A DNA stretch of 64,000 bases from Arma custos. Its lineage: Eukaryota > Arthropoda > Insecta > Hemiptera > Pentatomidae. The notes below the pieces were generated by a model that saw nothing but the letters and a program-made list of their open reading frames with translations, had not been told where the DNA came from and did not search any database. Positions 46,446-57,726 of this stretch are shown one piece after another. How positions within the stretch are numbered: position 1 is the stretch's first letter; the number at the start of each line of letters is the position of its first letter. The DNA is taken from NCBI GenBank assembly GCA_037127475.1, contig CM073760.1:102210739-102274738 (forward strand), read 5' to 3'. Made by a program: the position numbers and the translations under genes.

Positions 46446-46850
46446 TATAAGAACCGCCCCTGCTTTGCACGGGTAGGATGGCATACTATATTATGCCTAC
46501 ATGTTGGTCTGCCTAATGTATTTTATTATGTAGCTTTTATCAACAAGAAAGATTACCGCGAACAGACGGACAGACACGACCAAGGACTTTGTTTTATAAT
46601 ATGTACAGATAGATAGATAAGAGATAATAGGCAGTATCTTCCTTGAAACCTCCCTGGTGGCTATACTTTTCCCAACATTTCCGAAAATTATTCCAACCCA
46701 TTTACACAAAACAAATTATATACCTAAACATTCCTGATGAATAACTCTATCTATTGGTGAAAACCGCATGGACATCCGTGCAGTAGTTACTGATTTTAAC
46801 GCGAACAAACGCGGCGGATGACTTTGTTTTATAATATGTATAGATACGTA
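46446..46850 (+). repeat. Two adjacent copies of a dispersed 3' tail
   Basis: Both segments end in GACTTTGTTTTATAATATGT followed by an A-T-A-G-A-T-A run (near 46586-46616 and 46822-46850). The first opens CGCCCCTGCTTTGCACGGGT. I associate such tails with RTE-like or related arthropod retroelements but cannot prove the family. Confidence 0.5.
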
Positions 46851-47913
46851 TCATTGCAAGCTCTTCGTTTAAATATTCGAGCAATCTCAGTTAATATATC
46901 GTACAATATTTTAGGATAATGGTCTTTATGTTTTCTTAGGTTTGGGTTAAATATTGTGTTTAGCTGCTGTGAGTAATGGACATGCAGGTAATTGAGCAAC
47001 GCTTTGTGTTTTGTTAGCCATGGTTTGTAGACGTTAATGGGTGTGGAGAAAAATTTATTATTAGCTGATTCAAGATAATGAGCATCCTATGATAATGCAT
47101 GCAGATGATGATAATATGCGAGGTGAGAATCCTCAATCCTGGCGAGTTCTTTTTCAACTTATGATTATTCATACAATCCCATTATCTTTCCATTCCCTCA
47201 AAGATGTAACTCTCTTTTTAATTTAATTTTAACTATCTCAAAAATTATGCTTAGGGGTAAATGAATCTGATTGATTAGATAACATTTCGATTGCCACTAT
47301 ATAGGTTTATTTTTTTTTATTCGAAAGTCTAATCGGGTTTCTTAAAAACTGCAAATATAACATATTGATATTACAATGCCGAGTTAAATACAGTTCACAC
47401 TGACACAATATTTACTATTCCGTCATTAAAAATAGTACAGTTATTATTAATGACATTATTAACAGAAATTAAATAATCGAGTGAATATGAAGATAGTAGT
47501 AAGTTAAATTAGAAGTTAAATTGTACATTGTAACTATTACATCGTTTAAAATTGTAAAACATATCTGCTGAAGGCAAATTTATCACAGATTTACCAGAGA
47601 CAGGAGTAGCTTTTAAAAATGTCGATTTGGAGTATCCTCTAAACCTTTTGAGGTTTAAAGATGCTTCGAAAGTCTTTTTTAAGCCTCAGAATTTTAAGTA
47701 CGTATAACTCTTGCAACGATAAAAATCTTGCTCGTGTTCTCTAGTCAACGACTGTGATCTTCCTTTGGGAGTTCTGAGCTAATTCTTGGCCAACTTCCAA
47801 TCCAGTTAAATTCCATAATATTAGCAACCATTTTAAAATAAATATACAATTTTCATATAGAAATACAAACTCTCAAAAGTGATTTCAATGCTTAAGGCAT
47901 GAATCAGAAAAAT

Positions 47914-48194
47914 TCTAGGTTTCTAAACTGAAAACAGGAAATAGTAGTCGATATTTGGCCAATTCCAGCATCTTCGGGATAGAAAAAGAACAATAAGTAA
48001 GAAAATAATAAATAAAGCCCACCTCAATCTCAAAATGCAGCAAGATAAAACATCAAACAACCACCAAGGTCCAAATAATTTATTTGTCCCATTATTTATT
48101 TATTTCCTAAACTATTATTCTTTTTCTGTTCTGGAGATGTCTAAATAGGCAAAATATTGACAGGTTTGTTTCCAGTTTTCAGTTTAGAGACTTA
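47914..48194. mobile_element. Decayed inverted-pair element with hairpin remnants
   Basis: The arms (about 47914-48015 and 48095-48194) are imperfect reverse complements, anchored by TTTCTAAACTGAAAACAGGA against TCCAGTTTTCAGTTTAGAGA. In each arm the hairpin region is visible but decayed: CATCTTCGGGAT on the left, CTGGAGATGTCTAAATAGGC on the right. No target duplication was found. Confidence 0.55.
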
Positions 48195-49195
48195 AGTTTT
48201 TTTTCCTAGAAATAAAAATTATTTATTTATTAATTTATCCACGAGAGGTTTACCTAATATATAGTCAGAACAATTGGCCTCTGAAATTTCCCATGGGTAT
48301 ATTTGAACCACAGCCCCCGATAAATATTGGCTGACCCAAGTGGAAATTGAAACCATCGCTTTATACTTGGTCCTAAGGGACAAAACCAAATGGGCCCTGC
48401 TTCATTTCAAAATGATTTAAAATGAATCTCTTATTCTCCAAACAGGGATATGCTGCCAGAGTTTTATTTTTGTCTCTTAATATTTATACCTACAGTCAAT
48501 TACAAATCATTGTCAACCAGCAGATTAACAAAAAAGTATACGGCTAGATTAAATTGATACTGAAGTTCAAGAAATAGTCACTCGCATTTGCTGAGTACTT
48601 ACATTCGATTATACTAAATCGAAAAGGGTGTAAAAGGCTGAAGAAGTGAATAAAAATTAGGGAACTATTTTTTCCTATCTTAATTTTTGGTTACTTACCA
48701 ATATGGTCAACATAAAGAACTAAAGCATGATTAAGGAAATATATTAAGAATTGTTGAACATAGGAAGTGCGAGCCAAAAAAATTTTAACACTGATAATAA
48801 ACATAACTTGTCTTTTATGTTTCAGCATAATTTCTAGGGCATTACAAGGGATAAAAGGAATAAAATAACAACAGCTTTGCAGCACCAAAGCCGATAAAAC
48901 AGTTATAAAGAGATAAATGCTTGGAATGAAAAAAATCCAAATAATAAACAAAAGGTTCGATTATAATACAATAACTGTATCAATTATTGATGAAAAAAAA
49001 ATAAAAAAATCAAGAATAACGTGAGATCAATGAAGGTAAAACAATAAAAAAAACTAAAATTATATAAAAAATATTTCTACAATCAATAATGTATGTAATG
49101 TGATCAATGCAAGTTTACATGAGGTTAAAATTAATTGTATGCCATGAATTGTTGTAAGTTATTACAAGAAACACTAAAATATACATACATAAAAA

Positions 49196-49490
49196 AACGT
49201 TGCTACTACAATCCATGAATGGTATTGCGTTCAGTACGTGATAGAGAATGTACTTTTTCTAGAACAACGGTCGTGGAGGAAGTGAGTTATTTGTCCAAGA
49301 TAATGTTCAATCGCTAGGTTTTTTACCCAATTAACGGTATTCACTTTATGGATACTCGTGAGCCCCAGCAGGGCACGCTGGTTCAACAGGGTCCATCTCT
49401 GGCGGCTAATATTTCAGCTACAATTTGATTCGAACTCCGAACCTTCAGCATAGCAACTCAGCGCTTTATAAACTGAGCTAACACGCTCCT
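49196..49490 (-). repeat. SINE-A copy, near full length
   Basis: Minus orientation. The complement of a box A (CAACTCAGCGCTTTATAAAC) and of a box B (TTTGATTCGAACTCC) lie at the right. The 3' block is at the left, next to TGCTACTACAATCCATGAAT. Confidence 0.7.
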
Positions 49491-49569
49491 AATAAAATGT
49501 AATAGGTATAATTCAACTCCATAGCTTCTCAATGTCTTTATTTAATATAAATTTAAAAATTATTAATTT

Positions 49570-49705
49570 AGACGAAAGAATCTCGGATACCAGGCAGATG
49601 AGGAAGCTGACGTTCCTCGGACATCTATGTAGAACGATCAGGCATAGATTAGTCAAGCAATTGTTTGACTATTTCTGGAAAAACAACACCAACGTGGACT
49701 AAAGA
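49570..49705 (+). pseudogene. LINE RT C-terminal fragment
   Basis: A plus-strand frame reads TRQMRKLTFLGHLCRTIRHR followed by LVKQLFDYFWKN, the ..GH..R....RL...IF.YF.. block also seen at 62578-62960. No catalytic core is present. Confidence 0.6.
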
Positions 49706-49709
49706 TCTT

Positions 49710-50000
49710 TTTTTTTATTTAATGAAATTTACAACTGTTTTAAAATAACACAATAAGTAAATATAATGATTGGTACACATTAGCATGAAAGGGCGTGTAG
49801 TGACAGTACTGAAATAATAAGTTCAACTTAGGAGGTTACTGGGCCATCTTTTCTTCATGCGCCTCGAACGATTATTAGGAATTGAAGAGGTTGCTAGGTT
49901 TGAAACAAGTGGGTTTGAGCGGGAATGAAGTTTGTCATGAAAAGATTAATATCGGATTTGGGCCAAATCAGCAACAAATGGGACATAAAAGAAGATTTAA
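49710..50000 (-). pseudogene. Diverged Jockey-like 3' end
   Basis: Minus orientation. It is collinear with the last 500 bp of the element at 30072-32379: the 3' UTR block AATTTACAACTGT at the left, then GGCCATCTTTTCTTCATGCG, and TTTGGGCCAAATCAGCAACA at 49951-49970. It is much more diverged than the copy at 56811. Confidence 0.65.
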
Positions 50001-50788
50001 AGAAAGATTTGGAATTGTTGAACATTTTTGAGTCTTAAATGCTAGAAGGAAGTGAATTTAGAAGCAGAGTGAAAATCTGGAATTGTTTCATAATGAATAA
50101 AGAACAGAGAAGGTTGGACAAAGCTGAACAGAAGATCAAAAGAAATTTGCCAGTGAACGCATGAAGGAATATTGGAGAAAGAGAAAACACAAGCAAAAGA
50201 AAAATAAAGTTGTAGAGTGATGCAAAGTGGTCAATATAAAAAAAGCAAAGCAATTAAGACGAAATTGGATCGGTACTTTAAACGATAATATTAACTTCGT
50301 TTATAAATGTGTTAACTACTGACACATACCTAAGATCTTAATAGACTAATTAATACTCGAAGCCGGCTAGGAAAAGTATCAGATAGCAAATAACTAGAAT
50401 TGGAGAGTATTCGTGACGAGTCCAAATATAATTGCACTAGAGACGAGGTCGTCGGGAATTATAACCTTTCTCGTCCCTGATAGTTTACTTCATCAACACC
50501 TCTCTGTTCTTATCGGATCTCTTATTACTTTCAGATTCCTTGATTTTCATTATAATTTTTAAACTTATATTAAATTAAAATAATTGAAAAACAACCCTTT
50601 TTCACCTGAATTGAAACTAAAATAATTATAAAATTGTCAGAAATAGACCCATTTGATTTGACTATTTAACAAAATAATAGACTATAAAGTTATATGGATT
50701 CGTAGACGTTGATTAATAATATAATACTGAATATGAAGTAGGAAAGTATATTTCATTCATAAATAATTGACATCTACATTAAAATGTA

Positions 50789-51044
50789 TATAACTGTGGT
50801 GCAAAGGTTAGCAAAAAACCTTTGATTTTAATCCAAGATGCTATAATTTTTAAAGGGAGTTAGCAATCCTTAATTGTGTCGTCCTTCGGAGAGCACATAA
50901 AAGGATGAGCCCGAGCCTATGTGGTAATTGTTAACAATAGCTATCCTAATTATACCTGTATAGCCAAAATTTAGCACTCCCACTGTAGGAACTTCAATTA
51001 GTCATATGAGCATGAAGAGACGTAAAATAAATAAACAAACAAAA
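50789..51044 (+). repeat. SINE-C copy
   Basis: A head-like CTGTGGTGCAAAGGTTAGC, then GTCGTCCTTCGGAGAGCACA, TAGCCAAAATTTAGC and the tail AAAATAAATAAACAAACAAA. Confidence 0.65.
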
Positions 51045-51899
51045 ATACTTTCCGAAGGCAGCGTTTAGACGGGTACTACATTACCAAGTCCCAATCAAGA
51101 AAAGGAATATTATACTCAGACAAGATTATAAATATGTAACCAATTATTAGGCAGGAAACAACCACTAAGCAAAACATGAAAAACAAAAACGTGTCTTAAA
51201 AAGCAACAATATGGCATTAAAAATAATATACTGTAAACTTTGAAAAAATGTATAAAAAAGTGGGTAATTTATTTTAGAAAAATACACAATATACCGATTA
51301 TACAACAGTTCGAAGCAATCAGCTTTACAATTGGAGCAAACAGGTTGATACGCCACAATTAATACTTAAATATTGTTTAGAAGAGGTAACATTCTGTATT
51401 AAAATGTTTTCCTCATGCTCACAATTAAAACTCAGCTGCTTATATCAACTAGTAACTGGAAGAAAGATAGGCTACATGGGCATAGGCTACAAACCCAGTT
51501 TTATCAGTACTTAGTAACTACAATAAAACGCACAATAATCAAACAAATGTAAATTTATTTATTTTATTAATAACTGTATAATATATATTTTCAACGAATC
51601 GAGGAAATTAGTTGTTGGTTTATTTGCCCTCAATATGCTTTATCATACTCAATTTTAAATTTAGAATCATTAAAAATCTTAGGGTCAATGTCTTTTTAAA
51701 TTCATGTTTTGTCGTAGATATGCTAGCTAAGACAACATGTCTTACTACTAAACATGTCTTACTACTTAGGAGGTCCAGGTTCAACATGAAATGTACTGTT
51801 AGAGAGAAGATGATTTGCTTGGTAAGGTGACGATTTCGAATTACTGATGAAAAGGTAGAACTCTAGGCCATTGTTTGGTTAACCTTCGTGTAATTGGAC

Positions 51900-52265
51900 C
51901 AGGTAAGGTAAGATAGCTAGAAGGTATTGTGCCAGTTGTGCACATAATCATTTACATGCTACTTCTTTAAAAGAAACGACTAAAATTTCTTCTGAAACTC
52001 CGACGAAGACGACGCCTCAAGTCAGTGCTTTAACAAGCCTGCAACAACAAGGACTACCGACACCCGACAAATTATTGTTGGCAGAGCAACGAACCCTAGG
52101 TTATGTGGGCGGGTTTCCTTCCCACAGCCTTCGCCGATGTTAGAGGAAAATTATTAAGTAATTGCTGAGAGATCTCGGATGAAGGATGATTCAGGAGTCG
52201 AGCAGGGTTCTGGTAACATGAGCGACGTGCACCGGGCCTAACGGGAGTCAATAGCAATCGTATTA
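51900..52265. other. Unassigned base-balanced patch
   Basis: Less AT-rich than its flanks, with short open frames only. No domain, tRNA-like box or terminal repeat is recognisable. Confidence 0.3.
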
Positions 52266-52624
52266 TATAGCATGTATCCAATATCAATTGCTAGTAATTT
52301 CAGGCCTGCTTACTATATTCCAAATCCAAGAACTATTTTACAACATTTTAAATAAAAATACACTAGTATCGTTAAGTTATAAATTATCCTGTTACATTCA
52401 GGAGTATGATGATAAGAATTCATTTTGTTATTAAGTTTATATAATGAAAATTCTTGGATTTATCTGTAACTCTCTTCATAGTACTAATTAATAGGTATTA
52501 AAAAAGGGAAAATTCAAATCTCCGTCAAGTAATATTACTATTTTTGAAAATAACAGTATAAAAATTAAGGTAAAAAAATCTTAAATTTAAAGCCATTATT
52601 ATTATTAATAATAATAATATACTA

Positions 52625-52890
52625 TAATAACGAAACCAACATTTTGACCCATATTACAGGTCTTCATTAGGCTTGAATAAAAAATATACAAAAAATATAT
52701 AGACACAAATATAAATACAATAAAAAACCGAACAATATAAAAATGAAATAATATATTTTTTAATAATTATAAGTCGACAGCATAAATATCTAGGGTAAAA
52801 AAAAACCCACTCTCAAATAGAGGAATTATTTGTTTTAAACCAAGGTTTTGATCCAAAATAGAGGTGCTCATCAGGGCTGAAAATACAATT
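52625..52890 (-). repeat. Two decayed hairpin modules in the same orientation
   Basis: On the minus strand, 52676-52636 reads AATGAAGACC..GGGTCAAAATGTTGG and 52882-52838 reads CCTGATGAGCACC..GGATCAAAACC. Both look like decayed versions of TGANGA-stem-loop-stem-CGAAACGTYGG. They lie about 210 bp apart. Confidence 0.45.
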
Positions 52891-53199
52891 TATAAAAGAA
52901 TGTTACATTTTAAAAAATACTATAGTAAAATAATAGTATGTATGAGGCAGTCAGTTTCAAAATCGTATAAATCAGAAATTTTAAAAATTCATTTATTCTC
53001 CTTTTTATTATTATGGGATACCGTATATTTATTATAAGTTACTAAGATACAGTAATACACCATTTAAATAGATATGTACATTACATGTTCATATGTATCA
53101 TATCAAATAATAAAATTAGTATTTTAACCAAAACTTTAGAAGACAAACATGTTTTAAATATTAATATAATGATAGAATCTTATATAGTATTGTACTTAC

Positions 53200-53310
53200 T
53201 CGATCAGAACAATCCACGTGGACCTTGCCGCTATCAAGCAATCTCCTGATAACTCCCAAGTCCCCGTTCACAGCGGCCAAGTGCAGCTTCACATCCGAGG
53301 GCGTCTCTTT
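53200..53310 (-). CDS. ANKRD29-like: Ankyrin-repeat gene (ANKRD29-like), first visible coding exon
   Basis: An exon of 111 nt (37 codons) between a TTTTAG acceptor (53316-53311) and a GTAAGT donor (53199-53194), in phase 0. It reads KETPSDVKLHLAAVNGDLGV, then a helix (IRRLLDSGKVHVDCSDR). It is the N-terminal repeat of ANKRD29, which likewise has KETP, then AA..G...LL..LLNSG.V.VDC. The acceptor means at least one upstream exon must supply the start codon. In vertebrate ANKRD29 that exon encodes only a handful of residues, and I could not locate one in 53311-64000. Confidence 0.88.
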
Positions 53311-54563
53311 CTAAAATAATAATAAAATTTGCATAGTTAATTAAACATATAATTGTAATAATTAAATATGAGAAAAATAAAATATCTAAATAAAAATTAT
53401 ATTATAAAAAGATTAAAATATAAGTATTGAGTACGATATTTGAGTAATTTTATAACTATCATTTAATAAGTTCTTCTAAATCCTGTCGTATTCTACCGTT
53501 GATAGTTGTTGAGGGTGCTGTTTATAGACAGGGAATTATTACGGTTCAGATAAACTAAATATTCTTTAAGAATAGAATAATATTTTGGAAATAAAACTCA
53601 ACATAATGTGTATATGCAAATTTTAAATATAATTGTGTAGCTAAAAATATAGAAAATAATTCGGAAATTAAAATTGTGCCCATCAATTTTAATTCCTGAA
53701 TATTAGCTTCTTTTTTTTTTATAAATATAGAATCCATGAACTTTACAGTAGCAACTAATCTTATATACGGCTTGTTTTGTCCGTCTAATGAAAGCATAAT
53801 ATGATAACCAGCATGGATCTGAATCGCTAACAAAACTTTATGTGCGTAAAATACATCCCACTATTGTAAGTTTATTTCAGAGTATGATCTAATCCGAGAC
53901 TAAGACAATGCATGATGTCAACTCTTTGGCCGTACAATATCTTCTTACTAAGTGAGAAAGAACCAAGTATATTTGCATGGTTATGCAATGATAACTTAAA
54001 GAAATATATTCCTGCAATTTTTCATATCCACAAGCCGAACTTAATGTTGCTCATGAGGTAACTAAAATAAACTATCCGACCAACAGGGTTTTGTATCATA
54101 AAATCTGAAAGACAAACGGCTGAATACATAACAATAGTTAATTTTATACGAGTATATCCCTACACCACAGAACAAAATTAATAAATAAAATCACGGGCTT
54201 GATGAAATTATGTGAAGAAGATAATTTTTTTTTTCTCTCTTAACCCCTTTGGCTTTTAATAATATTTGAAAAATAACATATTAATAATGATACAGGGTAT
54301 CTCTTTTACTGCACCAGGTGCATTTTAAGAGAAGGTTGTTCAGGACATTAAATTTTCCGAACATTTATTAGATGGAAGGAGTGGGGGATCTAGTGATGGG
54401 GCTCACTAGTTCTGTCTGATTGTCGTAGAAGATAATTACAGTAGTAATTTGTTTTATATTCTTCCAGATGCTTTTTCTATTTTTCATATTTCCAGTAAAA
54501 GGGCTGTTGAACATTGAAAAATAATGAGCAAACAATAAAGTTATAAATGTAATCTGTTGGTTC

Positions 54564-54594
<31 letters not shown>

Positions 54595-55234
54595 TACATT
54601 TACTAATTTAAGACGTAAGTAAAAAAAATAAAACAAGAAGCTTTAAAAAAAATTCAAATACTCAGGCGTCATGAGAACAGAAAGATGATAAAAAAAAAAA
54701 ATTACATTCCCAACTCCAGGATCCAACAAGACACCAACCATAGACAGCATCACACCACCATCAAGGCCCAGATGCTACTAGTGAGTCACTAGGAAAGATA
54801 CAAGACTACAGCTGGAAACGTTTAAATAAAAGTAACTGATAATAATATAAAAAATAGAAAATACACATATCATTGATTTTTATATCCTGTTTTTTTTTAA
54901 GAGACTAACAAAATTTTGTTTTGGAATTCTTCCACTTATGTTTTAAAAAATATTTGATGTGTGTTGATGTTTTCCTTTTATATATTAATTTAATTCATTT
55001 ATTGGATTAAATTTACAATAGCTAGTATGAAATAAATCCATTGAGAGACTATTGTTATATGTATAATCCAATAAATGAATTAAATTTACAATAGCATTGC
55101 AGTCATAAGTTGAAATAATTTATTTTTTTAAAAATGGATTGGACTTAATGAAAAGTTAAGGTAAATGAGACATAAATTCATAAAGAACAAAAAATGTATG
55201 TACTGCTAAGTACATACATTTTAAACAAAATATA

Positions 55235-55330
55235 TTTATTGAAATTTACAACTGTATACAGAATACATCAAGTAAATGTAATGAAAGATAAATCATATCC
55301 AGAGACAAAGGCAAGTTGGTAGTAGTCAAA
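55235..55330 (-). repeat. Jockey-like 3' UTR fragment, diverged
   Basis: AAATTTACAACTGTATACAG and ACATCAAGTAAATGTAATG are collinear with the reverse complement of the 3' UTR of the element at 30072-32379 (near 32300-32345). Confidence 0.5.
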
Positions 55331-55461
55331 TAAGTAAATTCGACTTTATAAAATTACTGAAAACTGATACAAAATATATTTGATGACATCTATACAAATG
55401 TAATATATTATTTGGCATACTACAGAAGAATATAATTGAAAAAAAAAAACTGAAAACATAT

Positions 55462-55710
55462 ACAACTACAGCATACGAAGGGTCTTTGGTTCAGCAAGTT
55501 GAAGAGACGGTACCGTTTCTAGGAAGACTGTTCAGGGAGATTATTCGTCCAAGATCACGTTCAACCTTCAGGTTTTAAACCTATTACTGGAACCAACTTT
55601 ATAGAGCTTGGGTGAGACCCAGGAGGGTCTCCAGATCCCGCGGCCTCCACTCTTGTTAAAAGTTTATACATAATCTGCCACAGCCGGATTTGAACCCGGG
55701 ACTACAGAGG
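55462..55710 (-). repeat. SINE-A copy
   Basis: Minus orientation. GATCACGTTCAACCTTCAG and GAGACCCAGGAGGGTC mark the body, and CGGATTTGAACCCGGGAC marks the complement of box B. The box A end is lost. Confidence 0.7.
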
Positions 55711-56151
55711 AAGATAAGTGAAACTGGTCCTAATATATGCCACGCTCTGAATGTATCAGTGGTTTATGGCAGTCCTCATGGCAGGGCTAATTGGAAATTG
55801 AATACATTGAGGACAATTACTCCATGCATATGGCAATGGCAGGGACGATTTATGTGGGCCGAGGCGTTAGGTCTTTGTCAGGGCGTAATTTAAAGGCGAC
55901 AACGAAGAGAAAGTCGTCTCGTATGGTTCCAAGTTCAAGGGTTTGTATTCAAGTATTTGTTCCGGTAAATGAAATTAAAGAGGATATGTTTTTCTTTCAT
56001 CCAATCCAAGATTCCTCTAAGAAACGAATAAAAACTAGATTATACGATTATTTTCGACTACTTTATACTAGCTTCTTATTATATAATAGTATTATTGAAC
56101 AGAGTCTTATAGGGTTTTGCAAGAGACACACTAATAATAATTTAAAAAACT

Positions 56152-56368
56152 GGATTACTACAACCCATAAAGGAAGTTCAACCATCAGGTTTTTCCCTAG
56201 TTACGGATTCCGAATTGAAAGTCTGGCTGAGCCCCAGGAGGGTCTGATCTATTATATAGATTTATTCTCGGCTGTTAACAGACTATATAAGTAGTCAGCA
56301 CACCCAGATTTGAACCACGGATCTTGGGCACGGCAACTCAGCGCTCTACCACTGATCCAATCCGCTCC
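56152..56368 (-). repeat. SINE-A copy
   Basis: Minus orientation. TGAGCCCCAGGAGGGTC marks the body, ATTTGAACCACGGATC the box B complement and CAACTCAGCGCTCTACCACT the box A complement. The central part is deleted. Confidence 0.72.
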
Positions 56369-56810
56369 CCAAACACACATTAATAGTTTTCTACAATATC
56401 ATTTTTATCTGAGATATATTTTTTCCAATTACAATTGTTCTTATTATATTTAAAGTAAAACTTAATAATCCTAAACTCAAAAAAAGTAAATTAACTATTA
56501 ACTTTTTAACAATAAATTATAATTATTTCCTCCCTACATCTTATTTCAATTATTGCATAAATATTATAATTTATTTATTAGTTGAAAAATGATTTTAAAT
56601 CCCATTCGCAATATTTGGTTTTCTAGAAAAATTTATATCTTGCATGATAGGATTTTTATAGTAAAATGCTTAAAGCAACACACCGTGGAGATGGGAACTC
56701 GCATATTTGTGTATTTTCAATCATGAAAATATGTATATGAAGGTTAGTTGCTAGAGTCAATTGAAACTATAAAAACAAATCAATCTTTTTCGCACAAAAA
56801 ATTTGAATAA

Positions 56811-57396
56811 CCTAGGACTCCATCTGGACAAATATCTCACTTGGAATCCTCATACAAGACTGAAAAGACAAGAAACTGCTCGAAGTTTTCACCTGCTTCA
56901 ATATTTACTAGACAAACGTTCTAAGCTCCCAATTAATTACAAAAGACTCATTTACATGACAGTTATCAGACCTATTTGGACATACGGAGTTGAGGTTTGG
57001 GGCTCTACTAAAGCATCCAATTCATGTCGTATCCAATCCTTACAATCCGAAATCCTTCGTAAAATCCTCAATGCTCCTTATTATGCCACAAACAAACTCA
57101 TCCATCTTGATCATAATATCCCTGATTTGGCCCAAACTAGGTACCTATCCTTCCGTGAAAAGCTCCATACACACTTAAATCTGCTAGTCTCTCAACTTGC
57201 TTCCCATAATATTCCTGATAACCCGAGGCGTCTGAAAAGAAGATGGCCTCGAGACCTTCTATTATAGAACTTTATTGAAGTGCTATCAATGGAAAGTTTC
57301 TCCACAAGTGTTTTTTTTTCATGTCCTTAGATCATACAACAGATTTACTTGATGTAATATAATTACAGTTGTAAATATCAATAAATTATTCAATAA
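56811..57396 (+). mobile_element. Jockey-like element, strongly 5'-truncated sister copy
   Basis: This copy is collinear with 31763 to about 32370 of the longer element, with roughly nine in ten bases shared by eye. It carries the RT C-terminal 150 codons, which stay open to a stop at 57265-57267. A 15-bp direct repeat, AAAAAATTTGAATAA, flanks it at 56796-56810 and 57397-57411. It has the same 3' UTR and A-rich end. It lacks the catalytic core, so it is a dead insertion. Confidence 0.92.
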
Positions 57397-57477
57397 AAAA
57401 AATTTGAATAAATGAAACGTTTAAATACGAGAGATCATGTAATAAATAAAAACTCTCTTTTTTATTTCTTCAATAAA

Positions 57478-57726
57478 AACAATTGGACGCAGTTTAGCTG
57501 AAAGGACTCAACCCACACTATAGTCAAAAATGAGTTATAAATGCCAAAGAGGTCCTAAAGGTTGGTTCTTAAAAGTTTTGTATATTTTGCCCTTACATTA
57601 TTATATTTCAAAATATTCCAAATACAACATCATTACAGCAATACATACCTAAAGTAAAAACCTCGATAAGTCAAAAATGACGTATTGTGGGTTGAGTCCT
57701 TACTGCTAAACTACGTCCAATTTTGT
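57478..57726. mobile_element. MITE-like element with 50-bp terminal inverted repeats
   Basis: The ends AATTGGACGCAGTTTAGCTG and GCTAAACTACGTCCAATT are imperfect inverted repeats that extend inward through AAGGACTCAACCCACA and TGTGGGTTGAGTCCTT. Length is about 249 bp, AT-rich and non-coding. I could not fix a target duplication or superfamily. Confidence 0.7.

Larger units (their letters stand above)
19880..53199 (-). other. Ankyrin gene intron, 33.3 kb
   Basis: This giant intron is filled with mobile elements that are listed separately. Stretches with nothing I can assign are 21716-22205, 27051-29371, 32392-33020, 33113-35479, 36213-36988, 37690-38749, 38833-42530, 43260-44675, 46851-47913, 48195-49195, 50226-50788, 51045-52600 and 52900-53199. 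Most are AT-rich. A few carry richer, unexplained patches (see findings). Confidence 0.75.

Noticed and set aside
52838..52885. Canonical hammerhead ribozyme (CTGATGAG present on the minus strand)
   Set aside because: The GAAA box is CAAAA, stem II pairs poorly, and no cleavage site is positioned correctly.
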